NCBI GenBank assembly: GCA_025450755.1
Contig: JANWLR010000050.1
Coordinates: forward strand, 1 to 49,220
Direction of reading: 5' to 3'
Length of the DNA: 49,220 nt
Source of the DNA: Sphingomicrobium sp.
GTDB taxonomy: Bacteria; Pseudomonadota; Alphaproteobacteria; Sphingomonadales; Sphingomonadaceae
The notes under the pieces are model-generated. The model saw only the letters and a program-made list of their open reading frames with translations, did no database searches and was not told the origin of the DNA. Shown here piece after piece: positions 17,112 through 28,413 of the stretch. The translations under genes were made by a program, and so were the position numbers. How positions within the stretch are numbered: position 1 is the first letter of the stretch; each line of letters starts with the position of its first letter.

Positions 17112-17503
17112 TTGCGAACTCCCAACAAATAGAACCACATGAGTGCGGTCAGCAGCACCGAACCGACGATTGTCAGGATGGCGAAGGTCTTGTTGATTCT
17201 GAGTTCAAACGCGGCGCCGGTGTCCATCGCTAGGTGGCGGATGCCCGAGAGCAGGTGCTGAAAGAAGCTCCATGTGATTCCGATCAAGACAATGAGTCCA
17301 ATCGGGCTCCCCACAAATTTGGCGAAATCGGCGTAAGCGTCGGCTCCGTTCGAAAGTGTGAACAGCCACCAGGTGAGGATGCCTAGGCCGGCGAACGAAA
17401 CCGCAATGCCGGTCGCTCGATGAAGAATTGAAACGACCATGTGCGGACCCCATCGCCAGATCGTGAGATGGGGCGATAGCGGGCGGGATTGAGCATTTGC
17501 CAT
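17108..17503 (-). CDS. sdhC: Succinate dehydrogenase cytochrome b556 subunit
   Basis: Heme- and quinone-binding membrane anchor of complex II. Family motifs are [12 protein letters not shown] near the N-terminus, [12 protein letters not shown] (quinone-site Ser and Arg) and [13 protein letters not shown] (the first His region supplies the heme ligand). Three membrane helices are evident. Length 131 is typical. It is the first gene of the sdhCDA run and is divergent from the chemoreceptor gene, with which it shares a 140-base control region. Confidence 0.95.
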   Translation of the reverse strand: MANAQSRPLSPHLTIWRWGPHMVVSILHRATGIAVSFAGLGILTWWLFTLSNGADAYADFAKFVGSPIGLIVLIGITWSFFQHLLSGIRHLAMDTGAAFELRINKTFAILTIVGSVLLTALMWFYLLGVRK

Positions 17504-17569
17504 GGGCCAGCCGCTTAGGGCGACGCCTTGAGAGTGGCAAGTTTCGCGAGGGCTCTCCGGCCATTCGCC

Positions 17570-17585
17570 CTAACCCGGTCTTAAC
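17570..17585. promoter_or_regulatory. Possible CtrA-type binding site
   Basis: ctaa, seven bases, ttaac: one mismatch from the alphaproteobacterial CtrA consensus TTAA-N7-TTAAC; the right half extends to ttaaccat. It sits 59 bases before the chemoreceptor start codon in the divergent region with sdhC, a sensible place for cell-cycle or motility control. Inference from pattern only. Confidence 0.4.
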
Positions 17586-17643
17586 CATTCCAAGGCAAGA
17601 GCAGCGAAGAACGGCCGAAGCGCCAAGGACGGAGAGCGGACGA

Positions 17644-18933
17644 ATGAGTGGCGAGACGGGACAGCTGCAGCGCCTCACAGACGAGCAGGTCAAGGCTCGC
17701 CTCGCCGCGTACAACGGTGACGGATCCCTCGACCGCGACTTGCAGCTGCTTCGCGAGAATGCGGCCGACATCGTCGCTGCGGAAGTCCTTGCACAATTCG
17801 GGCCGGAGCGGGCCGCGCGCTATGCCGACGTCCATGGCAGGCCGGTGGGTGCCAATTGGATCCAGGGCATCGCCGAATACGGTCGACTGATCTATTCCGA
17901 AAAAACCTCGGTGCCTGTTTACATGGCCGCGCGCACCGCGACCGCCAGCCGGATCGTCGCGAAGATGGTCGAGCATTTCGCCGACGACCGCGACAAGCTC
18001 GCACAATGTTCGGCCGCATTCCTGCGCGTCAGCACGATCGAGACCGACATCATCCTTGCCCAGGTCGCGCTCCTCGAGGCCAATGATGCAGCCGACCAGC
18101 GCGGTCGCGAGAGCGATGATTTTGAGCGCCGCGTTTCCGACCTCGTCCGAGCCAGCACCGAGCAATCGAAGGCGCTGAGCGAGCGCACCCGCTCAACCGC
18201 GGCATCGGCGCGCGGAATGCTCGGCAAGACGAGCGAAGTCGCCGCGGCCGCCGAGCAGTCTGCTGTCGCAATGCGTGAAGCGGCACAGACGGCAGCGGGC
18301 CTCATTCGCGCCATCGAGGACGCCCGCTCGGAGGTTGAAGTTGCCGCCGGCGTCGCCACCCGCGCCGGTGACCAGGCCAGCCAGGCGGTGAAGGTCAGTC
18401 AGGCTTTGAGCGCACACGTCGAAGCGATCGAATCGATTCTCGGCCTCATCCGCGACATCGCCGGCCAGACCAACCTGCTCGCGCTCAACGCGACCATCGA
18501 GGCAGCACGCGCCGGCGATGCCGGGCGCGGCTTCGCGGTCGTTGCGCAAGAAGTGAAGAGCCTTGCCTCGCAGACCGCTCGTGCCACCGACGACATCACC
18601 GCCAAGATCACGGCGATCCAGCAGGCGACGCGTCAGACGGTCGACTCCAACGCGTCGATACAGGGCACGGTTGAGGAAGTGCAGAGCTCGGCCGACCGAA
18701 TCCGCGAAGCGATGGAGCTGCAGGCGCAAACGGTGACAATGATCACCGCCGCGGTCGACGAGACCGCGCTTGCCGCCGATTCGATGAGCTCGACGATTGC
18801 CGCCATCCGCTCCGACACGGAGAATGTCGCGAAGGACATCGACCAGGTCGAGCAGGGATTTGGCCGTTTTTCCGAGCAGATCGCCAACTTCACTTCGACC
18901 ACCAAGGCGTTCGTGAACGGCATCGCTGCCTGA
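17644..18933 (+). CDS. Soluble methyl-accepting chemotaxis protein, globin-coupled-sensor-like
   Basis: Cytoplasmic chemoreceptor of 429 residues with no membrane helix. The C-terminal signalling domain contains the hairpin tip [20 protein letters not shown] and [15 protein letters not shown], which contacts CheA and CheW. The N-terminal 160 residues are all-helical and include [17 protein letters not shown] and a long helix rich in hydrophobic heptads, similar in size and layout to the globin domain of HemAT-like sensors. I cannot confirm a heme-binding His, so oxygen sensing is only a suggestion. ATG at 17644 is chosen because the open frame upstream lacks sensible sequence. A CtrA-like site precedes it. 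Confidence 0.88.
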   Translation: MSGETGQLQRLTDEQVKARLAAYNGDGSLDRDLQLLRENAADIVAAEVLAQFGPERAARYADVHGRPVGANWIQGIAEYGRLIYSEKTSVPVYMAARTATASRIVAKMVEHFADDRDKLAQCSAAFLRVSTIETDIILAQVALLEANDAADQRGRESDDFERRVSDLVRASTEQSKALSERTRSTAASARGMLGKTSEVAAAAEQSAVAMREAAQTAAGLIRAIEDARSEVEVAAGVATRAGDQASQAVKVSQALSAHVEAIESILGLIRDIAGQTNLLALNATIEAARAGDAGRGFAVVAQEVKSLASQTARATDDITAKITAIQQATRQTVDSNASIQGTVEEVQSSADRIREAMELQAQTVTMITAAVDETALAADSMSSTIAAIRSDTENVAKDIDQVEQGFGRFSEQIANFTSTTKAFVNGIAA

Positions 18934-18937
18934 TCGT

Positions 18938-19012
18938 CATCCCCGCGAAAGCCCGGGACCCAATTCAATGATTGTTTAGGCTCCCGCTTTCGCGGGAGCG
19001 ATGAATTGGGTT
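18938..19012. repeat. Nested inverted repeat between chemoreceptor and SDR genes
   Basis: Outer arms acccaattcaat (from 18958) and gatgaattgggt (to 19012) enclose a perfect hairpin gctcccgc / gcgggagc (18980-18987 and 18992-18999). A further arm, tccccgcgaaagc near 18940, can pair with gctttcgcgggag. The composition resembles the cgaaagc-type intergenic palindromes common in sphingomonads. It may terminate chemoreceptor transcription. It is a different family from the 2681 and 4258 repeats. Confidence 0.7.
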
Positions 19013-19024
19013 ACTGCCGAACCC

Positions 19025-19729
19025 ATGAATATCCTGATCACGGGTGCGAGCCGTGGAATCGGCGCGGCCGCTTACGCGCTCCTCAAGAAGTCTGGCCACA
19101 ATGTCGTTGGCCATTCGACCAAGGGCAGCGACGTCCTGATCGCCGGCGACCTGACCAGCCCCGCTGCGCCCCGCGACATCTGGGACACCGCCCTCGATGA
19201 GCTCGACGGAACGATCGACGTGCTGGTCAACAATGCCGGAATCTATGAAGCGGTCGCGGATAATGCCCCGGACGAGGAATGGCATTCGGCGTGGAACCGA
19301 ACATTGACCATCAATGTCCAGGCCGCCGCCGACCTCTGCCGCCTGGCAGTTTCGCATTTCCTCGACCGCGGCGGCGAGGGACGCATCGTCAATATCGCGA
19401 GCCGCGCTGCATTTCGGGGCGATTCGCCGCAGCAGTGGCATTATGCCGCTTCGAAGGCCGCTCTGGTCGGCATGACCAAGACGATCGCCCGAGGCTATGC
19501 CTCCGACGGCATCCTATGCTTTGCCGTCGCACCGGGATTCACCGTGTCCGAGATGACCGCCGAATATCTGCAGGGGCGCGGGGGAGCGAAGATCATTGCC
19601 GACATCCCGCTAGGCAGGGTCGCCTCGACCGACGAGGTCGCCGAAGTGATCCGCTGGCTTTCGATCGATGCGCCGGCCTCGGCGACTGGAAGCATCGTCG
19701 ACGTCAACGGCGCCAGCTATGTTCGCTAG
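19025..19729 (+). CDS. Short-chain dehydrogenase/reductase
   Basis: NAD(P)-dependent oxidoreductase of the classical SDR type. Cofactor motif TGASRGIG at residues 6-13, structural NNAG near 70, catalytic Ser in NIASRAAF and Y-x3-K in HYAASKAAL. The ATG at 19025 gives the canonical MNILITGAS start; an in-frame ATG at 19001 lies inside the preceding repeat and is not favoured. Length 234 is slightly short but complete. Its last 11 bases overlap the metallo-beta-lactamase start. Substrate unknown. Confidence 0.93.
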   Translation: MNILITGASRGIGAAAYALLKKSGHNVVGHSTKGSDVLIAGDLTSPAAPRDIWDTALDELDGTIDVLVNNAGIYEAVADNAPDEEWHSAWNRTLTINVQAAADLCRLAVSHFLDRGGEGRIVNIASRAAFRGDSPQQWHYAASKAALVGMTKTIARGYASDGILCFAVAPGFTVSEMTAEYLQGRGGAKIIADIPLGRVASTDEVAEVIRWLSIDAPASATGSIVDVNGASYVR

Positions 19730-20636
19730 CGCCTTCCTTCTCGCTGCGGCGCAGCTTAACCAGATCGTCGTTCCGCTGGGCAAGCCGCCGCGGGTGATCG
19801 AGCAGCCGAAGGCGCCGATTGAAACCAACGGCCCGCTGTGGGCCTCAACCTGCAACGGCTCGGATGATGACAACAAGCCGGCCCCGCCCGTCCGAATCCA
19901 TGCCAACACCTATCTCGTCGGAAGCTGCGGGATTTCGTCGATCCTGATCGTCGGTGACCAGGGCGACGTGCTGATCGACGGCGGGACCGAGCAGGATGCC
20001 GACCTCATTGCGGCGAATGTCCGCGACCTCGGCTTCCGCATGCAGGACATCAGGTTCATCCTGACAAGCCACGAGCATTACGACCATGTCGGCGGAATCG
20101 CGAAGCTCCAGCGGATGAGCGGCGCCACGGTCGTGACATCGGCTCCAGCGGCCAAGGTCCTCTCGTCCGGAACGCCCGCGACCGATGACCCGCAATTCGG
20201 GCTCGTGAAGTCATTTCCGCCGGTCGCAGTGGGCCGGACCGTCGGCGATGGGGATGAAGTCCGGCTCGGGAACCTCATGCTGACGGCCATGGCGACGCCG
20301 GGCCATACGGCGGGAGCGCTAAGCTGGCGCTGGGTCAGCTGCGATGGCGGCGTCTGCCGGACGATCGTCTATGCCGACAGCCTGCATGCCATCAGCAACG
20401 ACACGTACCGCTTCAGCGACCACCCGGCCTATCTCGCTGCATTCCGAGCCTCGATCGCCAAGATTAGCGCGAGCCCGTGCGAGATCCTTCTGACGCCTCA
20501 TCCTGGCGCAAGCGACATGCCGACGCGCCTCGCACTGGGGAAACCCCTGCTCGATGAGAATGGATGCAAGGCCTACGCCCTGGACCTGACCAAGCAGCTG
20601 GACGAGCGGCTGGCGAAGGAAGCCGCCTCAAAGTGA
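19719..20636 (+). CDS. Subclass B3 metallo-beta-lactamase-like hydrolase
   Basis: Di-zinc hydrolase fold with a short N-terminal signal-like segment (residues 1-12). Zinc ligands of the B3 pattern are all present: H118-x-H120-x-D122-H123, H196 in TPGHTAGALSW, Ser221 in ADSLH in place of the B1 cysteine, and His261 in LTPHPGASDM. The spacing matches the beta-lactamase numbering closely. It is therefore a credible intrinsic carbapenem-hydrolysing enzyme, although environmental B3 homologues vary in activity. The start overlaps the SDR gene by 11 bases and the stop overlaps prmA (GTGA), so it appears chromosomal and cotranscribed, not mobile. Confidence 0.9.
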   Translation: MFASAFLLAAAQLNQIVVPLGKPPRVIEQPKAPIETNGPLWASTCNGSDDDNKPAPPVRIHANTYLVGSCGISSILIVGDQGDVLIDGGTEQDADLIAANVRDLGFRMQDIRFILTSHEHYDHVGGIAKLQRMSGATVVTSAPAAKVLSSGTPATDDPQFGLVKSFPPVAVGRTVGDGDEVRLGNLMLTAMATPGHTAGALSWRWVSCDGGVCRTIVYADSLHAISNDTYRFSDHPAYLAAFRASIAKISASPCEILLTPHPGASDMPTRLALGKPLLDENGCKAYALDLTKQLDERLAKEAASK

Positions 20637-21511
20637 GCTTTCGCCTGACCGTGCCGTGCAATCGAGCGCAGGGCGAGGCGGTCGGCGCGATGGACGAGGT
20701 TCCCGGTTTCGGCGAGAACCCGCCTGTCCTCGTTGCCGACGAGCCGGACGAGTCGAAGCCAGATGAATGGTTGATTCACGCTTATTTCGAGCATGAACCG
20801 AATAACGACGAAATCGCGCTGCTTGCGAGCCTCGGCAGCGGCCCGGCGAACGTCGAGCAGCTTGGCGAGGCGGACTGGGTGACGATGAGCCAGGCCGGGC
20901 TTCGGCCGATCCGCGCCGGCCGCTTCTTCGTGCACACGCCGACCCACCGAAGCCACCCTCCGGGCACGATCCCGTTCGAGATCGACGCCAGCCTCGCGTT
21001 CGGCACCGGCCAGCATGCCACCACCAGCGGCTGCCTTGAAGCGCTTGATCGGCTCGAAAGCGAACGCGCGCATTTCAGGAACATCGCCGACATCGGCACG
21101 GGCACCGGCCTTCTCGCCTTCGCTGCGCTGGCGCTGTGGCCCGAGGCGAAGTGCATCGCGACCGATATCGACGCGGTCGCGATCGACGTCGCGCGTGACA
21201 ATGCGGCAATCAACGGCGTTAGGCTTGGCATGCAAGCGGGGGAGCTGCTGGTGATGGTTGCGGACGGCATGGATTCGCCTCTGCTCGCCGCCCGAGCGCC
21301 GTTCGACCTTATCATCGCCAACATCCTCGCCGGGCCGCTGATCGAGCTGGGGCCGGATCTTGTGAAGGGGCTGGCGGCTGGCGGTATTGCCCTATTAGGC
21401 GGTCTACTCGACACTCAGGCTGACGCAGTGATCGTGGCTTATGAAAAGCTCGGTCTCAACTTACGCAGCCGGGGCTCGGGCGAATGGCCCGTGTTGGTGC
21501 TTAGTCGTTAG
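20633..21511 (+). CDS. prmA: Ribosomal protein L11 methyltransferase
   Basis: SAM-dependent enzyme that trimethylates ribosomal protein L11. The C-terminal Rossmann domain has FGTGQHATT, DIGTGTGLLAFAAL and the NILAGPL motif (equivalent of NxLxxPL) typical of PrmA. Start is the GTG at 20633 that overlaps the preceding stop by four bases; this gives 292 residues. Third gene of an overlapping trio with an SDR and a metallo-beta-lactamase. It is convergent with ligA across 124 bases in which I see no clear terminator. Confidence 0.93.
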   Translation: MSFRLTVPCNRAQGEAVGAMDEVPGFGENPPVLVADEPDESKPDEWLIHAYFEHEPNNDEIALLASLGSGPANVEQLGEADWVTMSQAGLRPIRAGRFFVHTPTHRSHPPGTIPFEIDASLAFGTGQHATTSGCLEALDRLESERAHFRNIADIGTGTGLLAFAALALWPEAKCIATDIDAVAIDVARDNAAINGVRLGMQAGELLVMVADGMDSPLLAARAPFDLIIANILAGPLIELGPDLVKGLAAGGIALLGGLLDTQADAVIVAYEKLGLNLRSRGSGEWPVLVLSR

Positions 21512-21635
21512 CAGCTGCCAGCTTTGCTCGACTTTATCGGCCCGAGGTGAGAATCGCAGGCAGCACCGTCAATAGGGCACCTTCGGCCTTCATCCTTCGA
21601 AGCTGCAGAGCGAGGCCGCGACCGTCCAGGATTAA

Positions 21636-24374
<2,739 letters not shown>

Positions 24375-24378
<4 letters not shown>

Positions 24379-24896
24379 GACATCTCCCTTGCCAGTGCGG
24401 CCAGCTTCGCCACCGTATTCATGTTGCGCGCCGTCCCCGCTTCAGCAGCGGGAATCCTGAGGCGCGATTTGCCGATACCCCTTTCGCCGTACGCGACATA
24501 GACCTCGCGAATGCCGGCAGCGATCCGCTCGTCGTCGGCCTTGTTGCGGGCCGTCGCAAGGACGTCCGCGGGCGGCGCCTCATTCATGAAGAATGCCTGG
24601 ACCTGGTTCTGGGCTTGATCCCTATAGGGGTTTGCGCGGACCACGGCTTCCAGCTCGTCGGCCGTCCTTAGCATCACGCGAACATCCTTCGACATGTGCG
24701 CTCGCAGCTCTTCTTCGAGCACTCGCCGAAGCTTCTCCTCGGGCTTGCCGCTGGTGAAAAGCAAATTGCCGCTCGCAATGTAGGTGCGGACGTCCTTCAG
24801 GCCGAGATCGTCCGCCAATCGTTTGAGATCCGCCATCTTGAGCGTGCTGCTTCCAACGAGGTTCACGCCGCGAAGCAGCGCAACATAGGCGGTCAC
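24375..24896 (-). CDS. DUF1697 domain-containing protein
   Basis: One hundred and seventy-three residues with the DUF1697 signature: YVALLRGVNLVGSSTLKMADL at the start, TYIASGNLLFTS, and a closing TARNMNTVAKLAALA. The biochemical function of the family is not established. The gene overlaps recN upstream and the dienelactone hydrolase downstream by four bases each (ATGA), so it is embedded in a coupled operon. Confidence 0.92.
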
Positions 24897-26545
24897 GCGG
24901 CGTCGAGCAGACGGGACGCCTGCGCTCGTGCCTCGTCCGTCACCGACGCGCCCGAGAGCATCCTCGCGATCTCCTCGCGCCGCTCCTCGGCGGAGAGCTT
25001 ACGCACGCTGGTGCGCGTGCCGTCGGTCCCATGGCTCTTCTCGATCCGATAATGGTGCGAAGCGCGCGCCGCGACCTGCGGCGAATGGGTGACCACCAGC
25101 ACCTGGCTCTGCTGCGCGAGGCGCGCCAAGCGTTCGCCGATCGCACTGGCGACCGCACCCCCGACCCCCCGGTCGACCTCGTCGAATATCATGGTCGCAG
25201 CAGTTCCGGCCTCGGCAAGCGAGACCTTCAGCGCGAGGATGAAGCGCGAAAGCTCGCCGCCCGATGCAATGCGCGTCAGCGGTCCGAACGGAGCGCCGGG
25301 ATTGGTCGAGACCTGGAATTCGACCCGATCGGTGCCCGACGGACCAGCTTCCGCGCCGGTGATTTCTGTCTTGAAGCGGGCGGCATCGAGCTTCAGCGGC
25401 ACGAGTTCCGCCGCGACAGCCTTATCAAGCCTTGCCGCTGCTTCATGCCGCTGCCGACTGAGCGCAGCGGCCGCAGCCGAGTAGGTCTCGCGAGCAACGA
25501 TCAGCTGCGTCTCGAGGTCGGCGATCTTCTCGCCAGCGGCCTGCATCTGCGCCAATTGCGCGCGCATCCCGGCGCCGAGCTCCGCAAGCTGGTCCGGCTC
25601 GACACGGTGCTTGCGGGCAAGGCCGCGAATGTCGAACAACCGAGCCTCCGCGCGCTCGAGCCGGTCCGGATCGAACGCCATCGCCTCGGCAGCGCGCGCA
25701 ATTCGGTCCTCTGCCTCGCTCGCCTCGATCAGTGCCCGATCAAGCGCTGCCAGCGCCTCGGCGAGCAAGGGATGATCTTCGGCGCCGCGCTCTATGCGCC
25801 TGGCGGCCTGGCGGAGCTGGGCGAGCGCTCCTTCAGTTCCGCCGAGCAGCTCGTCGAGGCCGGTGAGCAACTCGCCGGCTTTGAGCCCCGCCTGCATTGC
25901 AGCGCGCTCTTCGGCGAGTCGCCTCTCCTCACCCCCTTCCGGGGCGAGCGCCTCGATCTCGGCGAGGGCATGTTCCAGCCACTCCCGCTCCCGTTCGGCG
26001 GCAGCAGCTGCCGTGCGTTCTTCGAGCAGTGTAGATTCGACGCGGGTGACTTCCGTCCACGCCCGTTCGACGGCCATCGTGCCCAGCTTGCCGAAGGTAT
26101 CGAGCAGCGCGCGGTGACCCTTCGGGTTGAGGAGCCCGCGATCGTCATGTTGCCCGTGGATCTCGACGGCGAGCGCGCCGATGTCGCGGAGCAGCCCGGC
26201 CGGCACGCTGGAGCCCGCAACGAAGGCTCGGCTGCCGCCGTCGCTTCGAACTGTCCGGCGCACGATCAGCGCTTCGCCCGGCTCGCCTGCGATCCCGCGC
26301 TCTTCGAGCAAAGCGGCCAACGGATGACCAGTTGGCAACTCGATCTCGGCGGAAACCGACGCCGCCTCCTGCCCCGATCGAACCAGCCCAGTGTCCGCGC
26401 GGGCACCAAGCGCTAGACCGAGCGCATCGAGCAGGATCGATTTCCCGGCGCCGGTCTCTCCGGTGAGCACACCAAGTCCCTGCTCGAACTCCAGCTCGAG
26501 CCTCTCGACGAGCACGATGTTGTGGATCGCGAGCTGCCTCAGCAT
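24893..26545 (-). CDS. recN: DNA repair protein RecN
   Basis: SMC-like ATPase acting in double-strand-break repair. Walker A GETGAGKS is near residue 30, a long central coiled-coil rich in Glu and Ala spans about 150-370, and the C-terminus has the signature SGGELSR and Walker B MIFDEVDRGVGG. ATG at 26545 gives the canonical MLRQLAIHNIVLVERLEL start and 550 residues. It lies 22 bases after bamD, an arrangement common in proteobacteria. No alphaproteobacterial LexA box (GTTC-N7-GTTC) was seen in the short upstream gap. Confidence 0.96.
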   Translation of the reverse strand: MLRQLAIHNIVLVERLELEFEQGLGVLTGETGAGKSILLDALGLALGARADTGLVRSGQEAASVSAEIELPTGHPLAALLEERGIAGEPGEALIVRRTVRSDGGSRAFVAGSSVPAGLLRDIGALAVEIHGQHDDRGLLNPKGHRALLDTFGKLGTMAVERAWTEVTRVESTLLEERTAAAAAEREREWLEHALAEIEALAPEGGEERRLAEERAAMQAGLKAGELLTGLDELLGGTEGALAQLRQAARRIERGAEDHPLLAEALAALDRALIEASEAEDRIARAAEAMAFDPDRLERAEARLFDIRGLARKHRVEPDQLAELGAGMRAQLAQMQAAGEKIADLETQLIVARETYSAAAAALSRQRHEAAARLDKAVAAELVPLKLDAARFKTEITGAEAGPSGTDRVEFQVSTNPGAPFGPLTRIASGGELSRFILALKVSLAEAGTAATMIFDEVDRGVGGAVASAIGERLARLAQQSQVLVVTHSPQVAARASHHYRIEKSHGTDGTRTSVRKLSAEERREEIARMLSGASVTDEARAQASRLLDAA

Positions 26546-26567
26546 CTGAGGAACAGCTCCCGTGGGG

Positions 26568-27371
26568 TCACTTCCGTGAGGCCGTCCGCCGCTGCGTGAG
26601 CTGCCGGTCGCGTCCAAGCAGGTTCAGCGCCTGCTTGTACCAGCTGGTCTCCGGATAATTCCTGCCGAGGACCGCCGCGGTCTTCTGCGCCTCCTCCGGC
26701 ACTCCGAGGGCGAGATAACACTCGACGAGCCGCTCCAGCGCTTCCGGCGTCTGCGTCGTCGTCTGATATTGATCAACCACGCTGCGGAACCGGTAGCTGG
26801 CGGCGAGCCACTGGCCTGAGCGCTCGTAGAAGCGGCCGATCTCCATCTCCTTGCCGGCAAGATGGTCCTTGATGAGGTCCATCTTGAGCCGCGCGTCAGC
26901 GGCGTAGCGGCTATCGGGATAGCGGCGAATCAGCTCGCCGAACGCATCGGACGCCTGTTGGGTGGTCGTCTGGTCGCGGGTGACCTCGTCGATCTGCTGA
27001 TAATAGCTCATCGCGATGAGATATTGCGCGTACGGCGCTTCGACATTGCCGGGGTGAATCGTGAGAAACCGTTGAGCCGAGCTGATCGAGTCGGTGTATT
27101 TCTGGGCCAGATAGTAGTTGAACGCGCTCATCAGCTGCGCACGCCGAGCCCAAACCGAATAGGGGTGCTGGCGCTCGACCTCGTCGAACAGCTTGGCCGC
27201 CTGGTCATAGTCACCCGTGTCCATCGAGTGCTTTGCCGCATTGTAGAGCGTGCTGACGTCGCGGGCGACGTAAGAAGTGTCGAGCCCCGTCTTCTTGTGC
27301 GCGCAAGCTGCGAGCGGAAGGACGACGGCAGCGGCGAGCAGCAGTGAAGTGGTACGGGAAAGCTTCAGCAT
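26568..27371 (-). CDS. bamD: Outer-membrane assembly lipoprotein BamD
   Basis: Essential component of the BAM complex that inserts beta-barrel proteins into the outer membrane. Lipoprotein signal with lipobox LAAC23, then TPR-like helices: LYNAAKHSMDTGDYDQAAKLFDEVERQHP and QLMSAFNYYLAQKY are the typical first repeats. The ATG at 27371 puts the lipobox at the usual place, giving 267 residues. Neighbouring secDF-yajC and recN form one minus-strand run. Confidence 0.95.
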   Translation of the reverse strand: MLKLSRTTSLLLAAAVVLPLAACAHKKTGLDTSYVARDVSTLYNAAKHSMDTGDYDQAAKLFDEVERQHPYSVWARRAQLMSAFNYYLAQKYTDSISSAQRFLTIHPGNVEAPYAQYLIAMSYYQQIDEVTRDQTTTQQASDAFGELIRRYPDSRYAADARLKMDLIKDHLAGKEMEIGRFYERSGQWLAASYRFRSVVDQYQTTTQTPEALERLVECYLALGVPEEAQKTAAVLGRNYPETSWYKQALNLLGRDRQLTQRRTASRK

Positions 27372-27452
27372 TTGGACCTCATTAGCGCGGCCTCCAGCGC
27401 AGGCCAAGCAAGGGATGGACGGCGAAAGATTGGCCTTCGCTGAACGGAAGAA

Positions 27453-28403
27453 TCAGGCAGTCTGGGCCTCCGCGCCCTCCCTGTCGTCGGTCTTGAGAAA
27501 GCTGTCGGGTTGAACCCCGAGCCAGACCAGGACCGGCGAAGAGATATAGATCGACGAATAGGTGCCGATCACGACGCCGAGGAAGATGGCGATTGCGAGA
27601 CCGAAGATCACTTCGGGGCCAATGAGCATCAGAACGCCGAGCGCGATCAGGACGGTCAGCGAAGTGACGACGGTTCGAGCAAGCGTTTCATTGAGCGACA
27701 AATTGAGCAGCGGAAGGATCGCCATCTTGCGGTACTTCCTCAAATTTTCGCGGATCCGGTCGTAGATGACGACGGTGTCGTTTAGCGAATAGCCGATGAT
27801 TGTCAGGAAGGCGGCGACGACGTTCAGGTCCACCGGCAATCGCGTGAACGCGAAGAAGCCGAGCGTCATCGCAATGTCATGCGCGAGCGTCAGCAGCGCC
27901 CCGACTCCGAACTGCCACTCGAATCGGAACCAGATGTAGATCGCGATTCCGATCATCGCGAAGCCGATCGCCATCGCGCTGTCCTGAGCCAATTCCTCGC
28001 TGACCTTTCCCGAAACGGATTCGCCGGCGTCGACCCGTGCGCCGGGGTATTGCTGGGGGATGGCAACGCGCAGCTTGCTGACCATCGCGTTCGATGCCGA
28101 TTCAGGCCCCGGCGGCTTGGGCAAGCGGATCTGGTAGGTCCGATCGTTGCCGAGCGCCTGGATGCTCGCTTCGCCGACCCCGAGCCGATCGACCCTTCCG
28201 CGCAGATCGTCGATATGGACCGGCTGCGCGAATTCAGCTCTGACGACCTCGCCGCCAACGAAGTCGATGCCGAGGTTAAGCCCGCGGTAAATGGTGAACG
28301 AGATTGAGGCGATGGTAACGATCAGCGACAGCACCAGCGCGAGATTGCGCCAGCGCATGAAGTCGAGGTTCGTGTGATCGGGAACGAGCTTGAGCAGCTT
28401 CAT
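27453..28403 (-). CDS. secF: Protein translocase subunit SecF
   Basis: Inner-membrane partner of SecD that uses proton motive force to drive late protein export. Residues about 15-35 form helix 1, FVGGEVVRAEF marks the start of the periplasmic domain, and the C-terminal five helices include GYSLNDTVVIYDRIRENLRK, the family signature. Length 316 is typical. It begins 10 bases after secD on the same strand. Confidence 0.96.
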   Translation of the reverse strand: MKLLKLVPDHTNLDFMRWRNLALVLSLIVTIASISFTIYRGLNLGIDFVGGEVVRAEFAQPVHIDDLRGRVDRLGVGEASIQALGNDRTYQIRLPKPPGPESASNAMVSKLRVAIPQQYPGARVDAGESVSGKVSEELAQDSAMAIGFAMIGIAIYIWFRFEWQFGVGALLTLAHDIAMTLGFFAFTRLPVDLNVVAAFLTIIGYSLNDTVVIYDRIRENLRKYRKMAILPLLNLSLNETLARTVVTSLTVLIALGVLMLIGPEVIFGLAIAIFLGVVIGTYSSIYISSPVLVWLGVQPDSFLKTDDREGAEAQTA

Positions 28404-28413
28404 CAGCTAAGCC

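Noticed and set aside
21512-21635. Short 19-codon frame (MKAEGALLTVL) between prmA and ligA
   Set aside because: Too short, no conserved feature and weak ribosome binding site; likely chance.
24893-26567. SOS (LexA) box before recN, and likewise before uvrB
   Set aside because: No GTTC-N7-GTTC match was found in the short upstream regions; ggaac occurrences lack the paired half.
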